A stretch of 64,000 nt of DNA from positions 46,923 to 110,922 of IMG/VR virus record IMGVR_UViG_3300032516_000009; one strand, given 5' to 3'. The position numbers were made by a program, and so were the translations under genes. Shown piece by piece: positions 17,515 through 25,176 of the stretch. Source of the DNA: a virus. Under the pieces are notes generated by a model that ran no database searches, was not told the origin of the DNA, and saw nothing but the letters and a program-made list of their open reading frames with translations. The stretch's first letter is position 1; every line of letters starts with the position of its first letter.

Positions 17515-18186
17515 TTACTTTAAAAAATCTTTATCAAGATAAGCTGGATCTATTCTTTGTATTTCAGCTAAAGCATAGTCAACTTCTTTGTTTCCCCGAA
17601 GTTTCACAAGAGTAGAGACCGCTATTTTTATAGCTGTGGTGATATTATGACGAGAATTGTTGCTGTTATTTATGGCTCCAGCTAATCTCTCTTTAATCTG
17701 TGTTTCCTGCCTTTTTGATGCTAAATATTCACGCATTATTTGATAACGCACCATCTCTATTCTATTTTCAGCTGCAATTCTCTGTTGCTCAAGTTCAAAA
17801 CGCTGTGTCAAAGTCAGGGTTTCTAGTAATAACTGTTCTTCTGTTTTAGCATGCTGCTGTTCTATTTTTTTATTTCTATCAGATGCCCTATCATCTGCAT
17901 ATTCCTGCATCAACTCTATTTCTTCTTCTGGAATGCCTTTAAATTCAGCTTCCGGCAGAATCGTTTTACAAATAACTCTTCCTCTAACATATTTACCAAC
18001 TAATACAATGTCAGGATTAGATATTTGCCATTGATTATCACCATTAATTGTTTTTTGCTTTAACGGAACGGCATCAAGCGAACGTCTAATTAATAATGAT
18101 TTCGCTTCATTAAACGACATCTCAGGAGCATGTCGTTGAACGAAACGTTCAACAGCATGATCACTTATGACAATGTCTCCGATCAT
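17515..18186 (-). CDS. Coiled-coil protein with HAveRf-type N-terminal domain
   Basis: About 223 residues from ATG 18186 (MIGDIVISDHAVERFVQRHA); the longer frame would run through tRNA-Val. The N-terminal ~80 residues (SDHAVERF.QRH...VICKTIL) resemble small DUF4258-like domains. The middle is a long Glu/Gln-rich coiled coil (EEEIELMQEYADDRASDRNK), and the C-terminus is helical. The start lies six bases from the tRNA end, so it is probably expressed from the tRNA transcript. Function unknown; a virion or assembly role would fit the coiled coil. Confidence 0.65.
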   Translation of the reverse strand: MIGDIVISDHAVERFVQRHAPEMSFNEAKSLLIRRSLDAVPLKQKTINGDNQWQISNPDIVLVGKYVRGRVICKTILPEAEFKGIPEEEIELMQEYADDRASDRNKKIEQQHAKTEEQLLLETLTLTQRFELEQQRIAAENRIEMVRYQIMREYLASKRQETQIKERLAGAINNSNNSRHNITTAIKIAVSTLVKLRGNKEVDYALAEIQRIDPAYLDKDFLK

Positions 18187-18191
18187 GATAG

Positions 18192-18264
18192 TAGGTCCGG
18201 CCAGGATCGAACTGACGACATCTACCGTGTAGGGGTAGCACTCTACCGACTGAGTTACGGACCC
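18192..18264 (-). tRNA. tRNA-Val(TAC)
   Basis: Acceptor GGGTCCG/CGGACCT, anticodon stem CTACC/GGTAG with loop CCTACAC; position 33 is C. Confidence 0.85.
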
Positions 18265-18350
18265 GTAGCGCAATAGCGAAACATTCATGTCCCCTATTCA
18301 GTATGAATTTGACTTGAAATTTACATCTAGATAAATGTAATTTTCGCTAG

Positions 18351-18426
18351 TGGGACAGGGCAGGATTGAACTGCCGACCTCGACCTTATCAGGATCGCGC
18401 TCTGAAACCAACTGAGCTACTGTCCC
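18351..18426 (-). tRNA. tRNA-Ile(GAT)
   Basis: Acceptor GGGACAG/CTGTCCC, anticodon stem CGATC/GGTCG with loop CTGATAA. Confidence 0.9.
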
Positions 18427-18433
18427 GTGAGTT

Positions 18434-18982
18434 TTATATAACATGTGGTATTATCCATAAAGACCGTGGAAAATTTTGCAATTTTTCTCGCATCTTAACA
18501 AACGCAGAGTTGATTTTATTAGTTGGTACTACACCGCCATGAATCTCTCCATGACAATTATGGCATATTAATATACATTTCTTCATTTCTGCTAGAACTC
18601 GGCTGAATGATAACTGAAAACCACGTTCTGATATTGAAAAAGATTTGTCTTTTATATTTACATGATGAAATGATAAACTACCGTTATACTTAAAATATCC
18701 ACATATAAAACATTTTCCGCCCAAGTGTGCTACACAATTTGATTTTCTTCCCTCTCTAAGAATTCTTGTATAATCAACACCATTTGATTCTTTGAAACGC
18801 CAATATCTATTTCTAGCTTGTGTCGCTCTGTCTGCCTTTAGTTGTGTTATTTCTCGTTTTGGGTGTGGAAACTGACCAAATGGCAAACACTTTAAGCATT
18901 TCTTCCTGTTTTTCAGGTTATGGCTTTTCTCGCCAATTTTTATTCTGTACGGAATATAATTACCGCATGCACATGTTCTCAT
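18434..18982 (-). CDS. HNH homing endonuclease
   Basis: 182 residues: a Cys-rich start (CACGNYIPYR, CLKC), a basic linker, then FICGYFKYNGSLSFHHVNIK and ILICHNCHGEIHGG, the HxH...CHNCH form of the HNH/beta-beta-alpha-metal fold. It is close in style to the proteins at 31.9, 35.0 and 38.2 kb (KCIKCGYFKCMAAMEFHHRD). It lies between tRNA-Ile and tRNA-Gly on the same strand, so it is likely a tRNA-locus homing enzyme. Confidence 0.8.
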   Translation of the reverse strand: MRTCACGNYIPYRIKIGEKSHNLKNRKKCLKCLPFGQFPHPKREITQLKADRATQARNRYWRFKESNGVDYTRILREGRKSNCVAHLGGKCFICGYFKYNGSLSFHHVNIKDKSFSISERGFQLSFSRVLAEMKKCILICHNCHGEIHGGVVPTNKINSAFVKMREKLQNFPRSLWIIPHVI

Positions 18983-19020
18983 ATTTCCATGTGCTATAAA
19001 ACACCTACCATTAAGCTATA

Positions 19021-19092
19021 GAGCAGCTGCGGGGAATCGAACCCCGATCATCAGAGTGGCACTCTGAGTTCGTCACCATCCGATCAGCTGCC
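19021..19092 (-). tRNA. tRNA-Gly(GCC)
   Basis: Acceptor GGCAGCT/AGCTGCT, anticodon stem TCAGA/TCTGA with loop GTGCCAC. Confidence 0.88.
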
Positions 19093-19149
19093 AATGAAGG
19101 GTCGCCACCTGTAATTTGAGCGCTACAGGCGGAGCCTTTGACGACCCAG
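19093..19149 (-). other. Hairpin between tRNA genes
   Basis: On the minus strand GGGTCG pairs with CGACCC and CCGCCTGTA with TACAGGTGG, giving a near-continuous long hairpin. It could be a processing signal or a small structured RNA. Confidence 0.4.
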
Positions 19150-19221
19150 AGCTGACGGCGAGATTTGAACTCGCGGCCTTCGCCTTACCAAGGCGCTGCA
19201 CCACCACTGTGCTACGTCAGC
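19150..19221 (-). tRNA. tRNA-Thr(GGT)
   Basis: Acceptor GCTGACG/CGTCAGC, loop TTGGTAA, discriminator U. Confidence 0.88.
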
Positions 19222-19314
19222 AAGCGCACTGTCAATTACTTCATAGGCGCCTACTTTTCATCGACTTCTTCTGGACAGTTAAGACCAACCGTCACCGCCA
19301 GTGCGTTGGCGCGG

Positions 19315-19386
19315 TGGAGCTGAAGGGGTACGATCCCTCGACTCAGGCTTGCAAAGCCTGCGCTCTCCCAACTGAGCTACAGCCCC
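19315..19386 (-). tRNA. tRNA-Ala(TGC)
   Basis: Acceptor GGGGCTG/CAGCTCC with the G3-U70 pair that identifies Ala, loop TTTGCAA. Confidence 0.93.
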
Positions 19387-19392
19387 GAATTG

Positions 19393-19466
19393 TGGACCTG
19401 GCCGGACTTGAACCGGCGACCTCCTGACTGCCAGTCAGACGCTACTCCCAACTGAGCTACAGGCCC
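19393..19466 (-). tRNA. tRNA-Ala(GGC)
   Basis: Acceptor GGGCCTG/CAGGTCC with G3-U70, loop CTGGCAG. Confidence 0.92.
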
Positions 19467-19471
19467 ATTTG

Positions 19472-19544
19472 TGGATCGACCGGGATTCGAACCCGGATTT
19501 GATCGCTGCGAACGATCTGTGCTGCCCATTATCACTATCGACCC
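19472..19544 (-). tRNA. tRNA-Ala(CGC)
   Basis: Acceptor GGGTCGA/TCGATCC with G3-U70, anticodon stem GATCG/CGATC with loop TTCGCAG. The D arm is atypical. Confidence 0.85.
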
Positions 19545-19549
19545 ATTGG

Positions 19550-19620
19550 CAGACGGTGAAGGAATCGAACCCTCTCGACGCGAGATTTGGAATCTCGCCG
19601 GCTGCCTTAGCCTACCGCCT
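19550..19620 (-). tRNA. tRNA-Trp(CCA)
   Basis: Acceptor AGGCGGT/ACCGTCT, discriminator G, encoded CCA (19547-19549), loop TTCCAAA. Confidence 0.9.
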
Positions 19621-19774
19621 TTAATAACCGATACCACCCCTGTTCACGGGCAGTTATCCCCCTAATTGCAGCCATCTTGATCTTCCGATGGCTAAAATCT
19701 TTGGATTTTCTATGACAAATAGACTATGAATTGGGTCTTGTAATTGGGTTATCAACCCGATATATGGAGTAGCT

Positions 19775-20188
19775 ATGACCACCCCCGCAACATTAACTGC
19801 GCAATTAACCTATACTCCGCCTGGCGGCGGGGCAAATGCCGGTGTTGAGCCATTGGGTTTAGCCCCAACTTATTTAGTAATGAATGCGGCCATACTGGAT
19901 GTTCCGGGTCTTACTGCTGCCGTTACTACATTCAATGTTCCTTTCGGTAGCGTCAGCAAACCAAAGATGGTTGTCATAAAGAATAAAGTGGGTCAGGCCA
20001 TGAGTCTTGTGCTCAATGGGGCGCCCACCACTATTGATATACCAACAAATGGTGAATTCATTTTTGGAGCACCACTCGTTCTTGCTGCTCCTGCCACCGG
20101 GTTTATGACATCAGTCGCTTTAATCACCACAGATACTCAGGGTGCAACGGCGGGTTATATTGAAACCTTTGTATTTGGCGACGAGTAG
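19775..20188 (+). CDS. Virion-type structural protein A (paralogue pair)
   Basis: 137 residues, small, Ala/Thr/Gly-rich and beta-strand-like, starting MTTPATLTAQLTYTPPGGG. It is clearly paralogous to the next gene: both begin with a TA.L.YTPPGGG strand, share F.VPFGSVSK / FQIPFGTISE, VVIKNK / LVIKNTN, a GGE-type strand, and end YIETFVFGDE / VQYFVFGI. The composition suggests a decoration, fibre or tail-surface protein. The pair reads opposite to the surrounding tRNAs and has its own upstream region, with a hairpin AGCCATC/GATGGCT and TATATGGAG before the start. Confidence 0.7.
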   Translation: MTTPATLTAQLTYTPPGGGANAGVEPLGLAPTYLVMNAAILDVPGLTAAVTTFNVPFGSVSKPKMVVIKNKVGQAMSLVLNGAPTTIDIPTNGEFIFGAPLVLAAPATGFMTSVALITTDTQGATAGYIETFVFGDE

Positions 20189-20200
20189 GAGATTTGAATC

Positions 20201-20824
20201 ATGTCTAACGCAATATTGACAGCCTCTCTTGGTTATACTCCCCCTGGTGGCGGCTCTGGGAGTGCCACGGCAGTATTAACTGCAACTGCTCCATATACAG
20301 CCGAGAGTATCGGTATTATGGACATTCCGGCTAGTACAATAGAAGGTGTAGAATTTCAGATCCCATTCGGTACAATTAGCGAAGCTTTTTGTCTAGTTAT
20401 TAAAAATACCAATAGTCAGAGCATGGGTGTTCGTTTCAATGCAGTTGTGGGCGTTGGACCTGATGAATACCAAATGCCGCCTGGTGGTGAGTTAATTATC
20501 AATCATCCTGTTGGTGCTGGTACGACTGTTGCTGATGGTGTAACTAATACTGATGTATCATTCGTATCAGCAACAGCTGCATTCGTGACAGCCGATGAAA
20601 CTAAACGAATCATCATAGCGGGAGCTGGCGCTGGTGGTACTGATCTGGATACCACAATCGATACAGTCACTAATCCAACCACCATCATACTGACTGACCC
20701 CACTTCTTCTACTGATACCGATGTAACAGCCACATGGTCTACTCCTATGGCGAAAGCATCAGTAGTAACGACCGCCGTTCAAGGTGCTTCTGGAACTGTT
20801 CAATATTTCGTATTCGGTATATAA
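20201..20824 (+). CDS. Virion-type structural protein B (paralogue pair)
   Basis: 207 residues, 12 bases after its paralogue, so cotranscribed; GGAG precedes the start. It matches the first protein at both ends but carries a Thr/Asp/Val-rich insertion of about 65 residues (FVSATAAFVTADETKRIIIA then TDLDTTIDTVTNPTTI) that reads like an extra beta-sandwich loop. A decoration or fibre-associated protein is likely, inferred from composition and pairing. Confidence 0.7.
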   Translation: MSNAILTASLGYTPPGGGSGSATAVLTATAPYTAESIGIMDIPASTIEGVEFQIPFGTISEAFCLVIKNTNSQSMGVRFNAVVGVGPDEYQMPPGGELIINHPVGAGTTVADGVTNTDVSFVSATAAFVTADETKRIIIAGAGAGGTDLDTTIDTVTNPTTIILTDPTSSTDTDVTATWSTPMAKASVVTTAVQGASGTVQYFVFGI

Positions 20825-20831
20825 TATTTAG

Positions 20832-20904
20832 CGGGGATGACGGGGTACGATCCCGCAACCTCTGGATCGACAATCCAGCGCGCTGCCAATTGCGCCACAT
20901 CCCC
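20832..20904 (-). tRNA. tRNA-Asp(GTC)
   Basis: Acceptor GGGGATG/CATCCCC, discriminator G, anticodon stem CTGGA/TCCAG with loop TTGTCGA. Confidence 0.9.
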
Positions 20905-20911
20905 AAAAGCC

Positions 20912-21003
20912 GGTTTCGCAAGGTACGGGCCCGGCAACCCGATTTCTAAACACTCGTACCTAGACCCCAGCAAGTGGGTAACCTACGAGCGGCCTTGCTG
21001 AAG
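20912..21003 (-). ncRNA. Possible structured RNA next to tRNA-Asp
   Basis: A GC-rich island of about 90 bases with nested pairing on the minus strand: GCAAGG with CCTTGC at the ends, CTCGTA with TACGAG inside. It has no open frame and no acceptable tRNA fold. It sits 5' of tRNA-Asp on the same strand. It could be a leader, a processing signal or an independent small RNA. Confidence 0.35.
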
Positions 21004-21028
21004 AAACTTTTTATATATTATATATAAT

Positions 21029-21790
21029 TTATTGCTCAATAAAACTATGGCATTTTGGATGAGTTTTTCGATATCTAGCTTTTGTTCTATTAGCTATGCA
21101 TCGTTTACATCGGTAGAGAATATGCCCAGTATTTCGTACATATGTTTCATAGCATTCTGTAAATGGTACGAGTCCGTGTTTCCCACATGAAACGTACCCA
21201 TCCACTTCTCTTCGGAAAGCAGAAGTGGCTTTAGAAAGTGCTAAGCGAGTAGCTTGAGAACACGGTTTACCGATTTGTTGTAACCTAATCTTCTCACGCC
21301 ATTCCAACCACTCCGGTCTAGAAAACACTTCAGATAACGTAGCCGAGATTTTGGCTTTTACAATCGGATCATTAACTATGGTACGCATCTTTTCTCCATG
21401 TTTTCGTCGATACTCAGGATCATTCCAGACATAATTCGGATCTCTCCACGGATTTTTTCGTTCTGGATTAGGTAGATATTTACCGCCTTTTGCTAAATTA
21501 AATCCCTTTTCCGGATTCCTGGCATCATAAAATTCGATCCATTTTTCTTCAGCTAAATTGGCCGCTTCTAATGTATTACATGTCTCCAATATTTCATGAG
21601 AAAATGCATCTTTCCCATATTTACGAATAGCATTCCAGAAATGAGCGCATCTTCTACCCATACCCCTCTTACATGCGTTGTAAACATGTTCATTCCAGCG
21701 TTGAAGCATGCGCTTCTTTGTTAATCCAACGTATTGACGTCCAGACTCAATATGAATATGACAATAAATTGTCCATTTTGAAGATTCCAT
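21029..21790 (-). CDS. GIY-YIG homing endonuclease
   Basis: About 253 residues from ATG 21790 (MESSKWTIYCHIHIESGRQY). The GIY-YIG core is visible: IYC...GRQYVGLTKKRMLQRWNEHV with the Arg, then KYGKDAF.HEILE and the Glu in EEKWIEFYDARNPEKGFN. The middle repeats short NUMOD-like WR.DPNYVWNDPEYR segments that probably bind DNA. A C-terminal CxxC ribbon follows (CGKHG..YRCKRC). It overlaps the end of the FGE-like gene upstream by about 44 bases. Confidence 0.85.
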   Translation of the reverse strand: MESSKWTIYCHIHIESGRQYVGLTKKRMLQRWNEHVYNACKRGMGRRCAHFWNAIRKYGKDAFSHEILETCNTLEAANLAEEKWIEFYDARNPEKGFNLAKGGKYLPNPERKNPWRDPNYVWNDPEYRRKHGEKMRTIVNDPIVKAKISATLSEVFSRPEWLEWREKIRLQQIGKPCSQATRLALSKATSAFRREVDGYVSCGKHGLVPFTECYETYVRNTGHILYRCKRCIANRTKARYRKTHPKCHSFIEQ

Positions 21791-22334
21791 TCTTAAACTG
21801 TACCAGATCAACAATCTTCAGAGAACGGCAGCACCGCATCCCCGTCTCATAAAATTGAAACGCTGGCTCATGAAAATCATTTGATTTGTAGCAAGAACTG
21901 ACGGCGTGAGCCCACCACCCGCCTTTTAAAGTATAAGGCCAGTCACGACCTTTACGTGAAATTACCCATTCTTCAACATTTCCAATTAAGTCATAAACTC
22001 CGCTTGAGGTTCTACAATTAACATATGACCCTGACCTTGAACCCTGCCATAATTCATCATGTCGCCAATTTTTGGACCAAGGAATCCATTGTTTGTCGTT
22101 ATTGCATGGTCCGCTAGAAATTTCGCAAGCGGTGTCCCATTCATATTCAGTGCAGAGCCGCTTACCACGCTCCTTACACCATGTCTGAGCATCAATGGCT
22201 GATTGCATAACTAGCGGAAACGCCCCTTTAACATTGGGCGCTTCATATTTATCTATGCAAAAATATTTAATCGGGGCCATGTCCGCTGGACAAAGCCCCA
22301 AAAAATTAACTACTACAGCGATTAAATCCCACAC
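21747..22334 (-). CDS. Formylglycine-generating-enzyme (SUMF1)-like domain protein
   Basis: 195 residues. Typical FGE-sulfatase motifs occur in order: FCIDKYEAPN, AQTWCKERGKRLCTEYEWDTAC, IPWSK, GSYVNC, SGVYDLIGNVEEWV, LKGGWW and GMRCCR. The N-terminal MWDLIAVVVNFLGLCPADM may be a weak secretion signal. In phages this C-type-lectin fold is often used for binding rather than catalysis, for example in receptor-binding or diversified proteins; I see no reverse transcriptase or template repeat nearby. The 3' end overlaps the GIY-YIG gene. Confidence 0.75.
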   Translation of the reverse strand: MWDLIAVVVNFLGLCPADMAPIKYFCIDKYEAPNVKGAFPLVMQSAIDAQTWCKERGKRLCTEYEWDTACEISSGPCNNDKQWIPWSKNWRHDELWQGSRSGSYVNCRTSSGVYDLIGNVEEWVISRKGRDWPYTLKGGWWAHAVSSCYKSNDFHEPAFQFYETGMRCCRSLKIVDLVQFKNGIFKMDNLLSYSY

Positions 22335-22423
22335 TCTAGTAGACTACATTCATCAAAGATTATAGCAGTTATAAGTTGGGTATCGAAATTATCGTTTTCA
22401 ATTTCTTATTGCTATTTCTAAGT

Positions 22424-23047
22424 ATGGAGACAATAATTCTGACATGCGAAAAATGTGGCAAGATTTTCGAACGTAATGCATCATTGTATAGATCTGATAT
22501 AAATCGAGGTCGGAGTAGAACGTTTTGTTCCAAATTATGCATCGGGATAACAGGCGCCCCACCTCTTAAGACTAAATGCGATAACTGTGGCAAAGAAATC
22601 ATCAAAACACTTAAAGATGCCAAGAAGTCTTTAAGTGGTAGACATTATTGTTCTATCTCTTGTTCTGTATCAAAAAATAATAAATATAGACTAAATAGGT
22701 CAAAAATACGAATCTGTATTGATTGTGGTTCTACATTTAATAAATGTAGAACCACAAGATGTTCTCATTGTCTTAAAGAATGGAGCAATAGATTATTGAA
22801 ACGGAAAAAGTCAGAAGCTAATAGACAAGATATTGGTTCTCATGCTAGATACGTTGCCAATAAAAATGGGTTATTAGAAAAATGTATGATATGCGGATAT
22901 TCATTTCATGTAGACACGTGTCATCGTAAGGCAGTTAGATCATTTCCTGGCGATACGTTAATTAGAGACATAAACAACATTTCAAATTTATTAGGATTGT
23001 GTAAAAACCATCACTGGGAATTCGATAATAAATTGTTAGCGCTCTAG
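22424..23047 (+). CDS. HNH homing endonuclease (paralogue of 23.6 kb gene)
   Basis: About 207 residues from ATG 22424 (METIILTCEKCGKIFERN). Three zinc fingers (CEKCGK..FCSKLC; CDNCGK..YCSISC; CIDCGS..CSHC) precede KCMICGYSFHVDTCHRKAV and LCKNHHWEFDN, an HNH variant with C-terminal NHHWEFD. It is strongly similar throughout to the gene at 23.6 kb. The gene ends at the 3' side of an intron-containing tRNA on the opposite strand. Confidence 0.8.
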   Translation: METIILTCEKCGKIFERNASLYRSDINRGRSRTFCSKLCIGITGAPPLKTKCDNCGKEIIKTLKDAKKSLSGRHYCSISCSVSKNNKYRLNRSKIRICIDCGSTFNKCRTTRCSHCLKEWSNRLLKRKKSEANRQDIGSHARYVANKNGLLEKCMICGYSFHVDTCHRKAVRSFPGDTLIRDINNISNLLGLCKNHHWEFDNKLLAL

Positions 23048-23182
23048 TGGGGGATTGGGACTCGAACCCAGTGCTTGTTAGGACCACATATTGCTTCCTT
23101 TAATGGGAAGCGAGGAATGGACCTGGGAGCTTGCGCTCCAGCTTGTATGGCTGGCGAGGGAACCACACCCTCTGTATCCCCC
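23048..23182 (-). tRNA. tRNA interrupted by a 55-nt RNA element (cis copy 1)
   Basis: Acceptor GGGGGAT pairs with ATCCCCC. The anticodon stem is CCAGC/GCTGG with loop CATACAA (TAC would be Val, but position 33 is A). The variable-arm hairpin is GGAGC/GCTCC and the T arm TGGGTTCGAGTCCCA. Between variable arm and T arm are about 55 extra bases (23071-23125) forming the shared element: yCTCG, hairpin GCTTCC/GGAAGC, and CCTAACAAGCA. Without the insert the tRNA would be a class II molecule of normal size. Confidence 0.6.
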
Positions 23183-23206
23183 GAACGAGATCAGAGATTG
23201 GTTGAA

Positions 23207-23299
23207 CGTTCGAGACGTGGTACTTTTGGTTTTGTGCTCCACATTGAGAGCACAAAGGCTGACTTAGACAGTTAGCTTGTTAGCACCACAAATTGAACG
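23207..23299 (-). ncRNA. Structured RNA element B1 (permuted orientation)
   Basis: P1 CGTTC/GAACG, P2 GTGGT/ACCAC, conserved GCTAACAAGCT and TCTCG. It encloses an imperfect hairpin (GCTAAC/GTCAGC) and a 9-bp hairpin TTTGTGCTC/GAGCACAAA. An outer helix GATCAG/CTGATC closes it. It lies about 25 bases 5' of cis copy 1. Confidence 0.6.
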
Positions 23300-23389
23300 C
23301 CCAACTGATCTCCTACTCCGTGACGTGATCTGTCCGTCGCTTTTCCACTTTACACTTGAAAAACCCAAGTGTCAAGTGTCAAAAAATTT

Positions 23390-23511
23390 GGTGTCCGAGA
23401 TGCGGCGCTGGACTTGGTTGCAATACCGGGTTTGAACCGGCGACTTTCTGTACCAAAACAGATGCCCTACCAACTGGGCGAATTGCGTGTTAGCACCGCT
23501 AGTTGGACACC
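23390..23511 (-). ncRNA. Structured RNA element B4 enclosing a tRNA-like domain
   Basis: P1 GGTGTCC/GGACACC, P2 GCGGTGCT/AGCGCCGC, conserved GCTAACACGCA and TCTCG. Inside (23420-23486) is a tRNA-like fold with D arm GCCC/GGGC, anticodon-like stem TCTGT/ACAGA with a 6-base loop TTTGGT, and T arm GCCGG/CCGGT. Its acceptor stem is only 5 bp (GCAAT/ATTGC), so it may not be a functional tRNA (closest to Pro-TGG or Gln-TTG). Confidence 0.6.
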
Positions 23512-23612
23512 GAAAATATTTTACACCGAGACTGGTTTATTACGCAAGGTGTAGCGAAATAGTGGAATCGAATAAATTCCCAACATTTCGACTTTTAATT
23601 CTTGCTACAGGT

Positions 23613-24227
23613 ATGAAAATGATTACTCTAGTATGTACGGGATGTGGGAAAAATTTCCAACGAAGAGAATCGTGTTACAAAGCAAACATAGCTCGTGGAA
23701 GAATTAAAGTTTACTGTTCGAGAATTTGTCTAGGGGAGTCTCAACGGGTTCCGATAGCTGAGATTGAATGTAAAAACTGTGGAAAAATAATAGATAGATT
23801 AAATAAAGATGTGAACAGGTCTAAAAATCATTTCTGTTCGATATCATGTTCTACAGTATATAACAATAAACATCGTCAACATAAATTATATACATGTGCA
23901 TGCGGTACTAAATTCATTAGACATAATGGAAGTATAAAATGCAACAAATGTATAGAAACATGGAAAAATAGATTGTTAAAACGAGAAAAATCTAAAGTCG
24001 CTAAACGCGATATTACAGGCAGTGCAAGAATAATAGCAAAAAAACATGGGTTACTAAAACAATGTGCAGTTTGCAGTTATTCTCTACATGTAGACGCGTG
24101 TCATCGTAGATCAATAAATTCATTCCCCGACAATACACTAATTCAAGAAATCAATAATGTAAAAAATCTAATTGGATTGTGTAAAAATCATCATTGGGAA
24201 TTTGATCATGGACATCTTACAATTTAG
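23613..24227 (+). CDS. HNH homing endonuclease (paralogue of 22.4 kb gene)
   Basis: About 204 residues from ATG 23613 (MKMITLVCTGCGKNFQRRES). The longer frame would run through RNA element B4, so I place the start here. It has the same finger pattern and same end (QCAVCSYSLHVDACHRRSI, LCKNHHWEFDH) as the 22.4 kb gene. It is inserted between structured RNA elements, opposite in orientation to them, and its stop is two bases from tRNA-Met. Confidence 0.8.
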   Translation: MKMITLVCTGCGKNFQRRESCYKANIARGRIKVYCSRICLGESQRVPIAEIECKNCGKIIDRLNKDVNRSKNHFCSISCSTVYNNKHRQHKLYTCACGTKFIRHNGSIKCNKCIETWKNRLLKREKSKVAKRDITGSARIIAKKHGLLKQCAVCSYSLHVDACHRRSINSFPDNTLIQEINNVKNLIGLCKNHHWEFDHGHLTI

Positions 24228-24228
24228 T

Positions 24229-24302
24229 AGCGGAGGTGAGATTCGAACTCACGATCTCTTGGTTATGAGCCAAGTGGGAACGACCAGACTTCCCTACCCC
24301 GC
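24229..24302 (-). tRNA. tRNA-Met(CAT)
   Basis: Anticodon stem CTTGG/CCAAG with loop CTCATAA, T arm GTGAG/CTCAC, acceptor GCGGGGT with a CTCCGC 3' strand. RNA element B2 lies 18 bases upstream and carries a hairpin with the same CTCATAA loop. Confidence 0.85.
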
Positions 24303-24319
24303 AATATTTGGAATTGAAC

Positions 24320-24413
24320 GTTCGAGGTGCGACGCTTTTGGGAGTCGGTCATCATTGTGTGACCGACTGTATATTCCTTATGAGGGAATGCGTGTTAGCG
24401 CCGCGAATTGAAC
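24320..24413 (-). ncRNA. Structured RNA element B2
   Basis: P1 GTTC/GAAC, P2 GCGGCGC/GCGTCGC, conserved GCTAACACGCA and CCTCG. It encloses a 5-bp hairpin ATTCC/GGAAT whose loop CTCATAA equals a Met anticodon loop, and a 9-bp hairpin AGTCGGTCA/TGACCGACT. Confidence 0.6.
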
Positions 24414-24433
24414 ATCCATTTCCACTTTACATT

Positions 24434-24976
24434 TTAGCACCGATTGTTTACGGTGACAAGAATTGATCGCCAAGGCTGGGATCGCCATTCCCCAAATATC
24501 CCCATCTCTGTTACCAGTTTTATTACCGGTATGAACTGTTTCCAGGCTTCATACGGCATATCATTGCGAACGTAATTACACCTAATGCATGCCGGTATAA
24601 CATTATCTTTCATATGAGCCTTATTATTGTCTATCCTATCTAGTGTTATACGTAAAGATTTGCTTCCGCAGTATGAACACCCGTTCTGAATCAGATCGCG
24701 AACGAACTCGCGGTCTAAATCATTACCCTGCCTACCATGTCTCTGATCCGACTGTTTACTATCGTGCACAATAAACGTATGCGGATATTTTTGTCGTCTT
24801 AGGGACCTATACTCTTTTTCCTGTATGGCAGTCTTATTTTTCTGACATTTATTGCATACTCTAGCTCTATGGCCATTCCATATACGACCACGTGACCCTG
24901 TAGGTCTAAGCCAACTCTTGGGAAACGCAGTAATCTTTTTCTTTAGAAGACATTTAGTACAGACTCTATGATCCAT
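24434..24976 (-). CDS. HNH homing endonuclease
   Basis: About 180 residues from ATG 24976 (MDHRVCTKCLLKKKITAFPK). An N-terminal CxxC..CxxC ribbon (CTKC, CNKC) is followed by QNGCSYCGSKSLRITLDRID and NVIPACIRCNYVRNDM, an HNH with Asp-for-His at the first position (LDRID), as in many phage HNH_3-type enzymes. It lies between element B2 and the tRNA at 25.04 kb, on the same strand as the RNAs. A CTAACAAGCA/TGCTTGTTAG inverted repeat precedes it. Confidence 0.75.
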   Translation of the reverse strand: MDHRVCTKCLLKKKITAFPKSWLRPTGSRGRIWNGHRARVCNKCQKNKTAIQEKEYRSLRRQKYPHTFIVHDSKQSDQRHGRQGNDLDREFVRDLIQNGCSYCGSKSLRITLDRIDNNKAHMKDNVIPACIRCNYVRNDMPYEAWKQFIPVIKLVTEMGIFGEWRSQPWRSILVTVNNRC

Positions 24977-25039
24977 ACTAACAAGCACTATGAAAGGTTT
25001 AGCACATGCTTGTTAGGTCTCCCTGATGGACGCGAGTAG

Positions 25040-25166
25040 CGGGGTGTTCCGGATTCGAACCGGTGCTTGTGAGGACTACCGAGTGCTTCCTTAATAGAAG
25101 CGAGGAGCAATCCTGGTTGTTCCCAATTGCAAATAACTGGTGGGCTGCCATTGCCCTGTACACCCC
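25040..25166 (-). tRNA. tRNA interrupted by a ~53-nt RNA element (cis copy 2)
   Basis: Acceptor GGGGTGT/ACACCCC, discriminator G. The anticodon arm CCAGTT/AATTGG has an irregular loop ATTTGC. Between variable region and T arm (CCGGTTCGAATCCGG) is the element 25064-25116 with CCAGG, CCTCG, hairpin GCTTC/GAAGC and CCTCACAAGCA. It is homologous to the insert at 23071-23125. Confidence 0.55.
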
Positions 25167-25176
25167 AAAATGTAAA

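Noticed and set aside
21747-22334. Diversity-generating retroelement target
   Set aside because: The FGE/lectin-type fold is used by such elements, but no reverse transcriptase or template/variable repeat pair was found in the window.
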